A DNA stretch of 6,759 nt from an archaeon (GCA_016550425.1 JABXGS010000216.1:1-6759), one strand, 5' to 3'. Positions 1 through 5,656 are shown, counted from the stretch's first letter. Numbers and translations are program-made. The notes: generated from the sequence alone by a model not told the origin.

Positions 1-1
1 A

Positions 2-523
2 CTCAATGGGGATGAACAGGTTCTTGATATCGGGTGTGGAACTGGTCGGGTCGCCATAGGAATTGCGAAGCGCTTAACCACGGGCAAGGTCACAGGGATC
101 GATATCTTCGAATGGGTGAATGGGCCTTCACTTAATGTTGCTACAGAAAATGCACGCATTGAAGGAGTCAGTGACCAAACAGAATTTCAAAATGGTGATG
201 CCACTGAACTTCCCTTCGAGGACGCCAGCTTTGATGTCGTCACCATGGGTTCAGTTCTCCATGAAATTGAAGAGGAAGAAATGAAAATCAAAACCCTTAA
301 CGAAGTAACTCGTGTTCTTAAACCAGGAGGACGATTTGTCACCCTCGAGTTGATTCGAAATCGGAAGATGTTTGCTTGGTTGCTTTTCTTTGCCTTTGTG
401 TTCAAACCCCTTGATTATTGGAATACCCTGTTTAGCGCATTTACAGATTTTGAGATTGATGAACCATGTATAATTAAGGCGCCCATCGATGCAGTTGTCT
501 TCACATTGAAGAAGCCTAACTAA
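2..523 (+). CDS. Class I SAM-dependent methyltransferase, 3' part (5' end outside window)
   Basis: The reading frame is open from base 2, so the protein is cut by the left edge; 173 residues remain and the true start lies upstream. The GTG at 116 is internal, because it falls after the SAM-binding motif. Visible motifs, numbered from the edge, are: motif I VLDIGCGTG at residues 7-15, the acidic end of strand beta2 (GIDIF, Asp34), the adenine-contacting NGDATELPF at 64-72, motif IV FDVVTMGSVLHEI at 77-89, and post-I VLKPGGRFV at 105-113. This is the Rossmann fold of the Methyltransf_11/25 group (UbiE/BioC-like small-molecule methyltransferases). The C-terminal half carries a hydrophobic stretch (AWLLFFAFVFKPLDYW), which may touch the membrane or cover the substrate pocket. 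The substrate cannot be told from the sequence. It ends 82 bp before the preferred start of the glycosylase gene, or 13 bp before the longest possible start, so the two may be co-transcribed. The family call is firm; the function is not. Confidence 0.9.
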   Translation, partial: LNGDEQVLDIGCGTGRVAIGIAKRLTTGKVTGIDIFEWVNGPSLNVATENARIEGVSDQTEFQNGDATELPFEDASFDVVTMGSVLHEIEEEEMKIKTLNEVTRVLKPGGRFVTLELIRNRKMFAWLLFFAFVFKPLDYWNTLFSAFTDFEIDEPCIIKAPIDAVVFTLKKPN

Positions 524-605
524 TTTCAAAGATCATGTGATGCCATATTACCCTTTTATGGTTAGATTGAATAGAGGTACGTCATATCCAATCAGACGTG
601 GTCCA

Positions 606-1847
606 ATGGAATTCGTAGATATTCCATCCTTACAAGCAGCATTCACAATACGCCAAGGTTTTGGTGATGATCCTCTTTGGTCAAAACCACAAAAGGCTAT
701 CAAAGAAATAGCTGCTGTACAAATTGACTCGATATCTGTCGTAGCCAGAAGCCACCATCTAACCCTACGAAACCGCGTAAAGGATTACCAGCCTAATCAG
801 CTATGGAAAGCACTTCGCCAGCACCATGTATTTGAAACTTGGGCGCATGCCTGCTGTATTGTTCCCATTGAAGAATACCCCTACTATTGGCATTACACAC
901 AACGCGATCCATCAACCTTTCATTCGTGGTATCGAAACCTCTACAACAAGCATCGTGACCTGATGGATGTCGTTGAAGCCCGAATCCGCGATGAAGGCCC
1001 ATTGAGTAGCAGGGATTTCGAAGATCCCAGTGGAAAGAAACGTGGAGGATTCTGGGACTGGAAACCTGCAAAGATCGCCCTCGATTTACTTTGGAATACT
1101 GGACGCATCGCCGTTCAGGAGCGTAAGAGCTTTCTACGCGTTTATGACCTAACAGAACGCGTCATTCCGAGCAAATATTTCGACCAAAAGGTGGAACGAG
1201 ACCAAGTATGGCGCTTTTTCCTAGAACGAAGCCTTGATTGCTTGGTGGCGAGCACACCCAAGCAGCTTCTTGAATACATTGATTTGAAGAATTATGCGTT
1301 AGATTATGGCTCTGAACAGAGACCAAGAAACCGAACGAAAATCATGGAACAGCTCCTTGGTCAATTCGAACAAGAAGATTTGGTGACACGGATCGAGATT
1401 CCCAATACCAAACACACCTACTATGTTTTGACTCGCCAATTACCGTTTCTCCATAAGGTCCAAGATCGGCGTCACTCCTTGTCACGAGTGTGGTTTATTA
1501 ATCCCTTCGATAACCTCGTCTGGGATCGTCTTCGTGCACAAGAATTATTTGGTATGAAGATTCGACTCGAGGCATACACACCCCCAGCTAAACGGGAGTT
1601 CGGATACTACATCATGCCGATTTTATGGCAACATCGTCTCATCGGTCGCTTAGACCCCAAAGCTGACAGACCTTCTGGCACTCTTATTCTCCGCAATTTG
1701 GAAGTCGATGTTCCTCGAAATCAATTAGCTGCAATTATAGATCCCATTCGAGAGGAATTGGAGCGCTTCAAGAGGTTTCATAACCTATCGAAAGTTCAAA
1801 TTGACCGAGCAAACCCCGTAAAATTGAAAAAACAACTTTTGGGTTAA
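606..1847 (+). CDS. YcaQ/AlkX/AlkZ-family DNA glycosylase (HTH_42, winged-helix)
   Basis: A 413-residue protein matching the HTH_42 (formerly DUF1006) family along its whole length. Members are built of tandem winged-helix domains and remove alkylated bases, including nitrogen-mustard or azinomycin interstrand crosslinks, acting in base excision repair. Visible signatures from the start at 606 are: VQIDSISVVARSHHLTLRNR from residue 38, containing the catalytic Gln-X-Asp (Gln39, Asp41; the AlkX/YcaQ form, where AlkZ has Gln-X-Gln); FETWAHACCIVP at 76-87; the central winged-helix segment around WDWKPAKIALDLLWNTGRI (150-168); NPFDNLVWDR at 299-308; and the AYTPPAKREFGYY to DPKADR block at 323-355. 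The frame is open upstream with GTG 537, ATG 540 and ATG 558. ATG 606 is preferred because family members begin just before the segment equivalent to FVDIPSLQAAFTIRQGF, and the extra 23 residues look like nothing known. No clear Shine-Dalgarno precedes any candidate. Bacterial names (ycaQ, alkX) were not transferred because orthology is unproven. Confidence 0.93.
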   Translation: MEFVDIPSLQAAFTIRQGFGDDPLWSKPQKAIKEIAAVQIDSISVVARSHHLTLRNRVKDYQPNQLWKALRQHHVFETWAHACCIVPIEEYPYYWHYTQRDPSTFHSWYRNLYNKHRDLMDVVEARIRDEGPLSSRDFEDPSGKKRGGFWDWKPAKIALDLLWNTGRIAVQERKSFLRVYDLTERVIPSKYFDQKVERDQVWRFFLERSLDCLVASTPKQLLEYIDLKNYALDYGSEQRPRNRTKIMEQLLGQFEQEDLVTRIEIPNTKHTYYVLTRQLPFLHKVQDRRHSLSRVWFINPFDNLVWDRLRAQELFGMKIRLEAYTPPAKREFGYYIMPILWQHRLIGRLDPKADRPSGTLILRNLEVDVPRNQLAAIIDPIREELERFKRFHNLSKVQIDRANPVKLKKQLLG

Positions 1848-1895
1848 TTAGCACTTCAATAGGATTCATAATCAGTCCCTTGCGTTCACAAAGGA

Positions 1896-1905
1896 TTTTA
1901 TAATC
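1896..1905 (+). promoter_or_regulatory. TATA-like promoter element before the small membrane protein
   Basis: TTTTATAATC lies about 45 bp before the GTG at 1947. Archaeal transcription normally starts about 25 bp downstream of the TATA box, which here predicts a leader of about 20 nt that would include the GGAGTG at 1933-1938. The purine-rich CAAAGGA just upstream could act as a BRE. This is a pattern match only. Confidence 0.4.
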
Positions 1906-1932
1906 AAAATAATTAGGGAGAAATACACTCTT

Positions 1933-1938
1933 GGAGTG
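1933..1938 (+). promoter_or_regulatory. Shine-Dalgarno deciding the GTG start at 1947
   Basis: GGAGTG ends 8 nt before the GTG at 1947. It is one of the few good ribosome-binding sites in the window and supports using this non-ATG start. Confidence 0.5.
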
Positions 1939-1946
1939 GCTTTACC

Positions 1947-2225
1947 GTGTCAGATCAAGAAACAGCCTCAATATTACTACTTGTCGCCGCAATCCTCCAA
2001 CTCGTGTTCACCATTGGCTTCTTCATCGGAATAATCACAATTCCGTTGGGAATCGTTGGTGTCGTATTTTCAATCCTTTGGCTCCAATGGAGAAATGACC
2101 CCTTTCCACACAAAACTGGAATGATTGTAACTGGAATCCTTGCCATTATCCTGACTGGTGTAGTTCCAGGAATACTAGCCCTTGTAGCTGGGGTCGTGCT
2201 TCCAAGCGAAAAAGGCGGCGCATAG
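1947..2225 (+). CDS. Small three-helix integral membrane protein (DUF4064-like)
   Basis: A 92-residue, almost wholly hydrophobic protein. Predicted membrane segments are about 8-31 and 33-47, then a polar loop (QWRNDPFPHKTG, 47-58), then a third segment at about 58-84, with a short charged tail. Glycine-rich helices with Ile/Val-Gly-Ile repeats resemble the DUF4064-type small membrane proteins that are common in archaea and Gram-positive bacteria and have no known function. No signal-peptide cleavage site or catalytic motif is visible. It starts with GTG, supported by the GGAGTG Shine-Dalgarno and an upstream TATA-like element, so it is probably transcribed on its own, 99 bp after the glycosylase gene. 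It ends 17 bp from the stop of the convergent alkD-type gene, and its terminator appears to lie inside that gene. The membrane call is firm; the family label is tentative. Confidence 0.75.
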   Translation: MSDQETASILLLVAAILQLVFTIGFFIGIITIPLGIVGVVFSILWLQWRNDPFPHKTGMIVTGILAIILTGVVPGILALVAGVVLPSEKGGA

Positions 2226-2242
2226 CCTATCAGATCAACAGA

Positions 2243-3052
2243 TCAAGACATAGCCTGCTTTTTAAGCAGGCGCGGCATTTTTTCAATGGCGTAGCGGAGC
2301 GCCCGTCGGGGCATGATATGTTTTTTCTTTATCACATATTCAAAGACCTGGTCCTGAAAATACTTGGTTGCCTCTTTGAGCATCCACCCGTACCCATTCT
2401 GCACATATTTTCGTGAATCCAGCAGCATCGAATCCGCGACCTCAAAAATTAGGTCAAGATGAGTCTCACGACGTAAGCCATAAATAAGAGAAACAGCAGC
2501 AGCACGCAACACCCAGGGATTATCTGATTTTGCCCATTCCCTGACGTGCTCAGCGAACCCAGGAAAAGTATAGAAGAAATACCCCATGGTATGCGTACAA
2601 AAATCGTCGACTCCTCCCCATGTGGCCAGATAGAGTTTTGTCCACCCTTCAAGCATTGGGAAATGTCGAGGTTCCAAGTGCTTGCGGACACGATAAGACC
2701 AGTCGAAAGCGATTGTACGGTATTCCCAACTCCACATCTCCAATAAGGCATTACATAACTCGAGTATGGCATCGATCTCTCGGATGCCTTCTTCTCGCAG
2801 GTGTTGATAAAGGAGCCCACTTGCTTTGCGGACCATCGGGACATCTAAAGCAGGAATACGAACTTTCCTTGTATAATTCGATGAGAGGGGTACATGAAGA
2901 AAATAGTAGAGCCCCCTATATCCAGAAGAGAAATCCTCATACCAATCAAGTTTTTTGGCTTGAGCAATCACTTCCGGGAACCGGTGTTCTCGCTTACTGA
3001 TTTCAAGAAGAGTTTGCCGAGTTTTGGTCACAATTCCTGTTGAAGATACCAT
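2243..3052 (-). CDS. AlkD-type DNA alkylation repair glycosylase (HEAT-like repeats)
   Basis: A 269-residue, largely helical protein of the DNA_alkylation (PF08713, AlkC/AlkD) family, whose members are about 220-270 residues. They excise 3-methyl, 7-methyl or bulky N3/N7 purine adducts without base flipping. The four residues known to form the B. cereus AlkD active site (Trp109, Asp113, Arg148, Trp187) have clear counterparts: Trp145 and Asp149 in WGGVDDFC, Arg183 in NPWVLRAAAVSL, and Trp223 in VQNGYGWMLKEA. The spacing is 4, 34 and 40 residues against 4, 35 and 39 in AlkD. Helical repeats continue to a basic C-terminus (PRRALRYAIEKMPRLLKKQ), suited to DNA contact. The ATG start is supported by GGTGA 7 nt upstream on the - strand. 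The gene is divergent from the PH-like membrane gene and convergent with the small membrane protein gene. Family and catalytic set are secure; the substrate range (small methyl or bulky adducts) is unknown. Confidence 0.93.
   Translation of the reverse strand: MVSSTGIVTKTRQTLLEISKREHRFPEVIAQAKKLDWYEDFSSGYRGLYYFLHVPLSSNYTRKVRIPALDVPMVRKASGLLYQHLREEGIREIDAILELCNALLEMWSWEYRTIAFDWSYRVRKHLEPRHFPMLEGWTKLYLATWGGVDDFCTHTMGYFFYTFPGFAEHVREWAKSDNPWVLRAAAVSLIYGLRRETHLDLIFEVADSMLLDSRKYVQNGYGWMLKEATKYFQDQVFEYVIKKKHIMPRRALRYAIEKMPRLLKKQAMS
2253..2283 (+). terminator. Hairpin plus T-tract terminator inside the 3' end of the alkD-type gene
   Basis: GCCTGCT (2253-2259) and AGCAGGC (2265-2271) form a perfect 7-bp stem around a 5-nt loop. 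The T6 run at 2278-2283 follows on the + strand. This fits a terminator for the membrane-protein gene ending at 2225. On the - strand the same bases encode the last residues (LLKKQA) of the AlkD-like protein. Archaeal termination mainly needs the T-tract, so the hairpin may matter less than in bacteria. Confidence 0.5.
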
Positions 3053-3059
3053 TATTGAT

Positions 3060-3064
3060 TCACC
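3060..3064 (-). promoter_or_regulatory. Archaeal Shine-Dalgarno GGTGA of the alkD-type gene
   Basis: Read on the - strand, GGTGA lies 7 nt before the ATG at 3052-3050, a good match to the archaeal 16S 3' end. It supports this start and argues against the upstream TTG (3024) of the opposite-strand gene, which would make the two genes overlap head to head. Confidence 0.5.
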
Positions 3065-3101
3065 ACAACCTCTACAAAGTCTGTTCTCCTTGAAAGCAAC
3101 A

Positions 3102-3110
3102 GCTTTTATG
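3102..3110. promoter_or_regulatory. Shared TATA-like element between divergent genes
   Basis: GCTTTTATG on the + strand reads CATAAAAGC on the - strand. Transcription starting about 25 bp to either side would give a leader of about 30 nt including GGTGA for alkD (-), and a leader of about 10 nt to the ATG at 3141 for the PH-like gene (+). One element may therefore serve both directions. The inference rests on spacing and base composition only. Confidence 0.3.
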
Positions 3111-3140
3111 TTTTCTCAGCATCATGTTGTATGGTTTCGG

Positions 3141-4025
3141 ATGGGGCAAAAGGATCTGGAATACGCATATGAACGGTACAAATTTGACCGTAATCTCATC
3201 AAGCCGTACGCTAATGAAATGGAGATGGCGAACCGCATCAAAGGAAATGAAGCCCATTTCTTTCCCTGGACTCGATGGATGCTTACCTTCTTCTTTGGTG
3301 TAGCAATGTTCGCAGGTGCCGTTATTGTATGGATATCCTATCTCTGGATTTATGGCTCAATCTCACTTATCGGCATGTGGAATTTGGTACCAGTTGGTTT
3401 TGTTTGCGGAGGAATTGTTGCTTGGCTCGCATCAATTCCCCTTCGGAGAAAGTACATGGTCGTCTCTGGTGATGGTATCTCCCTTCCCCGTGTCTTTGGA
3501 CCGAACCAGAATATTCCATGGGAAACCATCACCCGCCTCTCCTATCGAACAACAGGATTAGAAGAGAGTGTTACCCTCATCATTGAAACGACATCAGAGA
3601 AGGTAAAAACCAACCTCAGCTATTACAAGATCATCTATTTTGCCCGTGTGAACAAGGGATTATACCTGGCACGGGCTCTCCTAACGTATATGCGAATGAG
3701 GGTATTAGGTCAATCCCGAGAACAAGTCGAAAAAGCACTCAAACAACCCCGAACACGCCATGGACTTCAAGAAGCCGTAGCAGGTATAGTACTTTTTGTT
3801 TGGATAGCTGTGGGCAGATTCCTAGTGACCCTATATGGTTGGCTACTGTTCATCCCAGTTATTCCCATGGGATTTGCCCTGTTCTTTATGATGTTGAATC
3901 TTGGGTCCTACTACCAAACACGGAAAATCCTGCCTAGTATGCGTAAGGCCTTAGTGATAAGTATAATTAGCATAATTGTCTGTACTCTCGTCATCTTAAT
4001 TCTGATCATTCCATTTCTTCCCTAA
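3141..4025 (+). CDS. Multi-pass membrane protein with a PH-like (bPH-type) domain
   Basis: A 294-residue protein from ATG 3141. Order of parts: a charged N-terminus rich in Tyr/Glu/Lys (1-42), membrane helix pair at about 46-71 and 76-101, a soluble segment at about 104-187, and three further helices at about 208-233, 234-257 and 269-293. The soluble part starts RRKYMVVSGDGISLP, runs through IPWETITRLSYR and continues with alternating strands (VTLIIETTSEKVKTNLSYY), ending in a helix. That is the pattern of bacterial/archaeal PH-like domains (DUF304/bPH type) placed after a helix pair. No enzyme motif is visible and the role is unknown. The frame is open back to TTG 3024, and ATG 3108 is also possible. 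TTG is unlikely because it would overlap the divergent alkD coding region. ATG 3141 fits the shared TATA-like element, but 3108 cannot be excluded. The stop lies 20 bp before the GyrI-like gene, implying one transcript. Confidence 0.75.
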   Translation: MGQKDLEYAYERYKFDRNLIKPYANEMEMANRIKGNEAHFFPWTRWMLTFFFGVAMFAGAVIVWISYLWIYGSISLIGMWNLVPVGFVCGGIVAWLASIPLRRKYMVVSGDGISLPRVFGPNQNIPWETITRLSYRTTGLEESVTLIIETTSEKVKTNLSYYKIIYFARVNKGLYLARALLTYMRMRVLGQSREQVEKALKQPRTRHGLQEAVAGIVLFVWIAVGRFLVTLYGWLLFIPVIPMGFALFFMMLNLGSYYQTRKILPSMRKALVISIISIIVCTLVILILIIPFLP

Positions 4026-4031
4026 CGCAAC

Positions 4032-4040
4032 AGGAAGTGA
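4032..4040 (+). promoter_or_regulatory. Shine-Dalgarno AGGAAGTGA of the GyrI-like gene
   Basis: A purine-rich AGGAAGTGA sits 5 nt before ATG 4046, in the 20-bp gap after the preceding stop. It fixes the start and supports translation from a shared mRNA. Confidence 0.45.
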
Positions 4041-4045
4041 AATGA

Positions 4046-4660
4046 ATGGAAAAAATCGACCACAAAAAAACGCTTAAAGAATTCTACAAACCTAAACGAA
4101 CACCTGTCATCGTTGATATACCGACTATGCAATTTCTCATGATCGACGGAAAAGGCTACCCTGGAACCTCAATCGAGTATCAGCAGTCAATGGAAGCCCT
4201 CTATCCCATGTCATATACCTTGAAATTTGCCTTGAAGAAAGCGGGAATCATCGACTACACAGTGATGCCCCTCGAAGGTCTGTGGTGGGCAAAGGACATG
4301 GACGCATTCGCGATTGACACTCGAAAGGACGAATGGCTCTGGACATCAATGATCATGCAACCCCCCGAAGTGACCGCTGATCATTACAATCAAGCCATTG
4401 AGGTAGTGCATAAGAAAAACAAGCCAATTGCTTTACCTAAAATGCGGTTGGAAACCTTTGATGAAGGCCTATCGGTTCAGGTGATGTATATCGGTCCATT
4501 CTCTGAAGAAGGACCAATAATCGAAGCGATGCACCAGTATGCCTTCGATCAAGGTTACGAACTTCGAGGTAAGCATCACGAAATCTATCTAAGTGATCCA
4601 CGTCGTACAACGCAAGAAAAGCTTCGAACAGTGATCCGACAACCAATCAAGAAGGCATAA
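4046..4660 (+). CDS. GyrI-like small-molecule-binding domain protein
   Basis: A 204-residue soluble protein, essentially all one GyrI-like (PF06445) domain without the AraC-type DNA-binding domain found in BmrR/Rob relatives. Recognisable blocks are: the N-terminal strand VIVDIPTMQFLMIDGKGYPG (21-40), LYPMSYTLKFALKKAG (52-67), PLEGLWW (75-81), KDEWLWTSMIMQPPEVT (94-110), VQVMYIGPFSEEGP (145-158) and HHEIYLSDPRRTTQEKLRTV (177-196). These belong to the stand-alone subfamily that binds drugs in an aromatic, acidic pocket. Some members (YtkR7 with yatakemycin, C10R6 with CC-1065 and their relatives) hydrolyse the cyclopropane warhead of DNA-alkylating natural products. Paired Trp residues and several Glu in the pocket region are consistent with that chemistry but do not prove it. 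It is co-directional with the PH-like membrane gene 20 bp upstream and less than 1.1 kb from the AlkD-type glycosylase start. Alternatively it could be a general ligand sensor or binder. Confidence 0.92.
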   Translation: MEKIDHKKTLKEFYKPKRTPVIVDIPTMQFLMIDGKGYPGTSIEYQQSMEALYPMSYTLKFALKKAGIIDYTVMPLEGLWWAKDMDAFAIDTRKDEWLWTSMIMQPPEVTADHYNQAIEVVHKKNKPIALPKMRLETFDEGLSVQVMYIGPFSEEGPIIEAMHQYAFDQGYELRGKHHEIYLSDPRRTTQEKLRTVIRQPIKKA

Positions 4661-4687
4661 GTACCTCATCCAAAAGAGCCAGATAGC

Positions 4688-4721
4688 CGGTTTCACAACG
4701 GATTTAATACAATACAAACCG
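4688..4721. repeat. Inverted repeat flanking a TATA-like stretch before the exported protein
   Basis: CGGTTT (4688-4693) and AAACCG (4716-4721) are perfect 6-bp inverted arms around 22 bp containing TTTAATAC. The spacing would allow regulation of the promoter of the gene at 4761 (TATA-like TTTAATAC about 50 bp upstream, or CTAATAATA about 25 bp upstream). Arms this short can occur by chance. The rest of the 100-bp gap after the GyrI-like gene shows nothing else. Confidence 0.2.
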
Positions 4722-4760
4722 ATTACTGGTATCTAATAATAGAACTGGGAATCTACAACA

Positions 4761-5495
4761 ATGACCAGTGGAAAACAGAGTGGGCTGAATTGGCTAGTCC
4801 TTGGGTTAATTCTGCTTGTGTTATTTGCTCTTTTAACTCAGAATACTACTGCGGCAATAATATGGACGGATGATTTCAATGATGGCAACTATGATGGGTG
4901 GAACGTAGTCTATGGTATATTTTCAACTGATGAAAATCTGCTCCGTGCACAAGTAGGGCAAAGTTGTATCAATCACCCTAGTACAATCATTGTTGGCACG
5001 TGGAGTTTTGATTTCATTTTTAGTGGTCAAATTTCAAGTGGAGCAAACATCGGTTTTGCTTGCGAAGAAGTAGTTCTTTACCCTATCACAGGGTATGTGT
5101 TGAAAGTCGGGCGGAGTGCTTTCGAACTTGTAGTGTGGAATGAATCCTATGATTGGATAATCGGATCCTATTATCCCTCCCACCACATCAATGGACGTCA
5201 ACAAATCGATATTACACGCGATGAAACTGGATTATTCCGGGTTTATATCAATTCTACACTCCAAATCGAAGCTGTTGATACTACCATTTCCGCTTCAAAT
5301 TACTTTCACTTTTTCTGTGGACCCAACGAAGCCTTGGATAATATCAGAGTCAGTGATAGTATTGACGTAATCCTTCCAACCAACACCGAACCAGATGTCC
5401 CCAACATTCCTCAAATTCCAGGCTTTCCAGTTCTCGCTATTATCTTCGGAGTGATACTTGCATTCTCTGTAAAAGCTAAAAGAACAAGCGATTAA
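4761..5495 (+). CDS. Exported, C-terminally membrane-anchored beta-sandwich protein
   Basis: A 244-residue protein with a signal peptide (charged start, hydrophobic core NWLVLGLILLVLFALL at 10-25, likely cleavage after the TTAA region near 32). A predicted all-beta ectodomain follows, starting TDDFNDGNYDGWNVVYG, then alternating strands ending with a FFCGPNEALDNIRVSD motif near 187-202. The DDFxDGxxxGW opening and the late A(L)DNIRV strand are typical of concanavalin/LamG-like jelly-roll domains of secreted carbohydrate-binding or structural proteins. A Pro/Thr-rich linker leads to IPGFPVLAIIFGVILAF and a basic tail (KAKRTSD). This C-terminal layout, with Pro-Gly-Phe-Pro then one helix then Lys/Arg, resembles archaeal surface-sorting signals such as PGF-CTERM and their Asgard counterparts. 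Three cysteines (near 69, 92 and 189) are present. No catalytic residues are recognised. It is probably a surface lectin-like or structural protein. The link to the upstream genes is unclear. Confidence 0.75.
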   Translation: MTSGKQSGLNWLVLGLILLVLFALLTQNTTAAIIWTDDFNDGNYDGWNVVYGIFSTDENLLRAQVGQSCINHPSTIIVGTWSFDFIFSGQISSGANIGFACEEVVLYPITGYVLKVGRSAFELVVWNESYDWIIGSYYPSHHINGRQQIDITRDETGLFRVYINSTLQIEAVDTTISASNYFHFFCGPNEALDNIRVSDSIDVILPTNTEPDVPNIPQIPGFPVLAIIFGVILAFSVKAKRTSD

Positions 5496-5523
5496 GGTTA
5501 GCAACCAAAATAGAGGGAAATCT

Positions 5524-5596
5524 GAACTGAGGGGTTAGATAATTCTGAAGCTATATCGAGGAATTTTTGTAGGTGATAATCCCGAACCCAGGGGTT
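5524..5596. repeat. Two direct copies of GAACnnAGGGGTT exactly 60 bp apart
   Basis: GAACTGAGGGGTT (5524-5536) and GAACCCAGGGGTT (5584-5596) match at 11 of 13 positions. They lie in the 192-bp gap between the exported protein and the metallo-hydrolase gene. The second copy is part of a perfect palindrome. The pair could be tandem operator sites for a regulator of the downstream gene. The 60-bp spacing is not a whole number of helical turns at 10.5 bp per turn (about 5.7). Confidence 0.3.
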
Positions 5597-5597
5597 C
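5584..5597. promoter_or_regulatory. Perfect 14-bp palindrome, possible operator
   Basis: GAACCC-AG-GGGTTC is a 6-bp perfect inverted repeat with a 2-bp centre. It lies about 60 bp upstream of the TATA-like box of the metallo-hydrolase gene, a place where an archaeal activator or repressor dimer could bind. No flanking T-tract suggests a terminator. Confidence 0.3.
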
Positions 5598-5656
5598 ACA
5601 TCTGCTCTCTCAATCCTATCAGTGATGCAATTTTCTGAACTTGCCGGGTGCCGTGC

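Noticed and set aside
537..605. GTG/ATG-initiated extension of the YcaQ-type glycosylase
   Set aside because: The extra 23 residues have no counterpart in the family and no Shine-Dalgarno was seen. It cannot be fully excluded, since it would place the start only 13 bp after the methyltransferase stop.
2449..3000. Long open frames on both strands within the alkD gene
   Set aside because: They are out-of-frame shadows of a gene whose catalytic residues are all recognisable in its own frame.
3024..3107. TTG-initiated N-terminal extension of the PH-like membrane protein
   Set aside because: It would overlap the start of the divergent alkD gene by 29 bp, uses a weak TTG codon and adds a segment with no domain character. 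A later ATG fits better.
5560..5640. Possible tRNA-like T-arm (GGTTC-type sequence) on either strand
   Set aside because: No matching acceptor, D or anticodon stems could be folded around it. The motif is explained by the palindrome.
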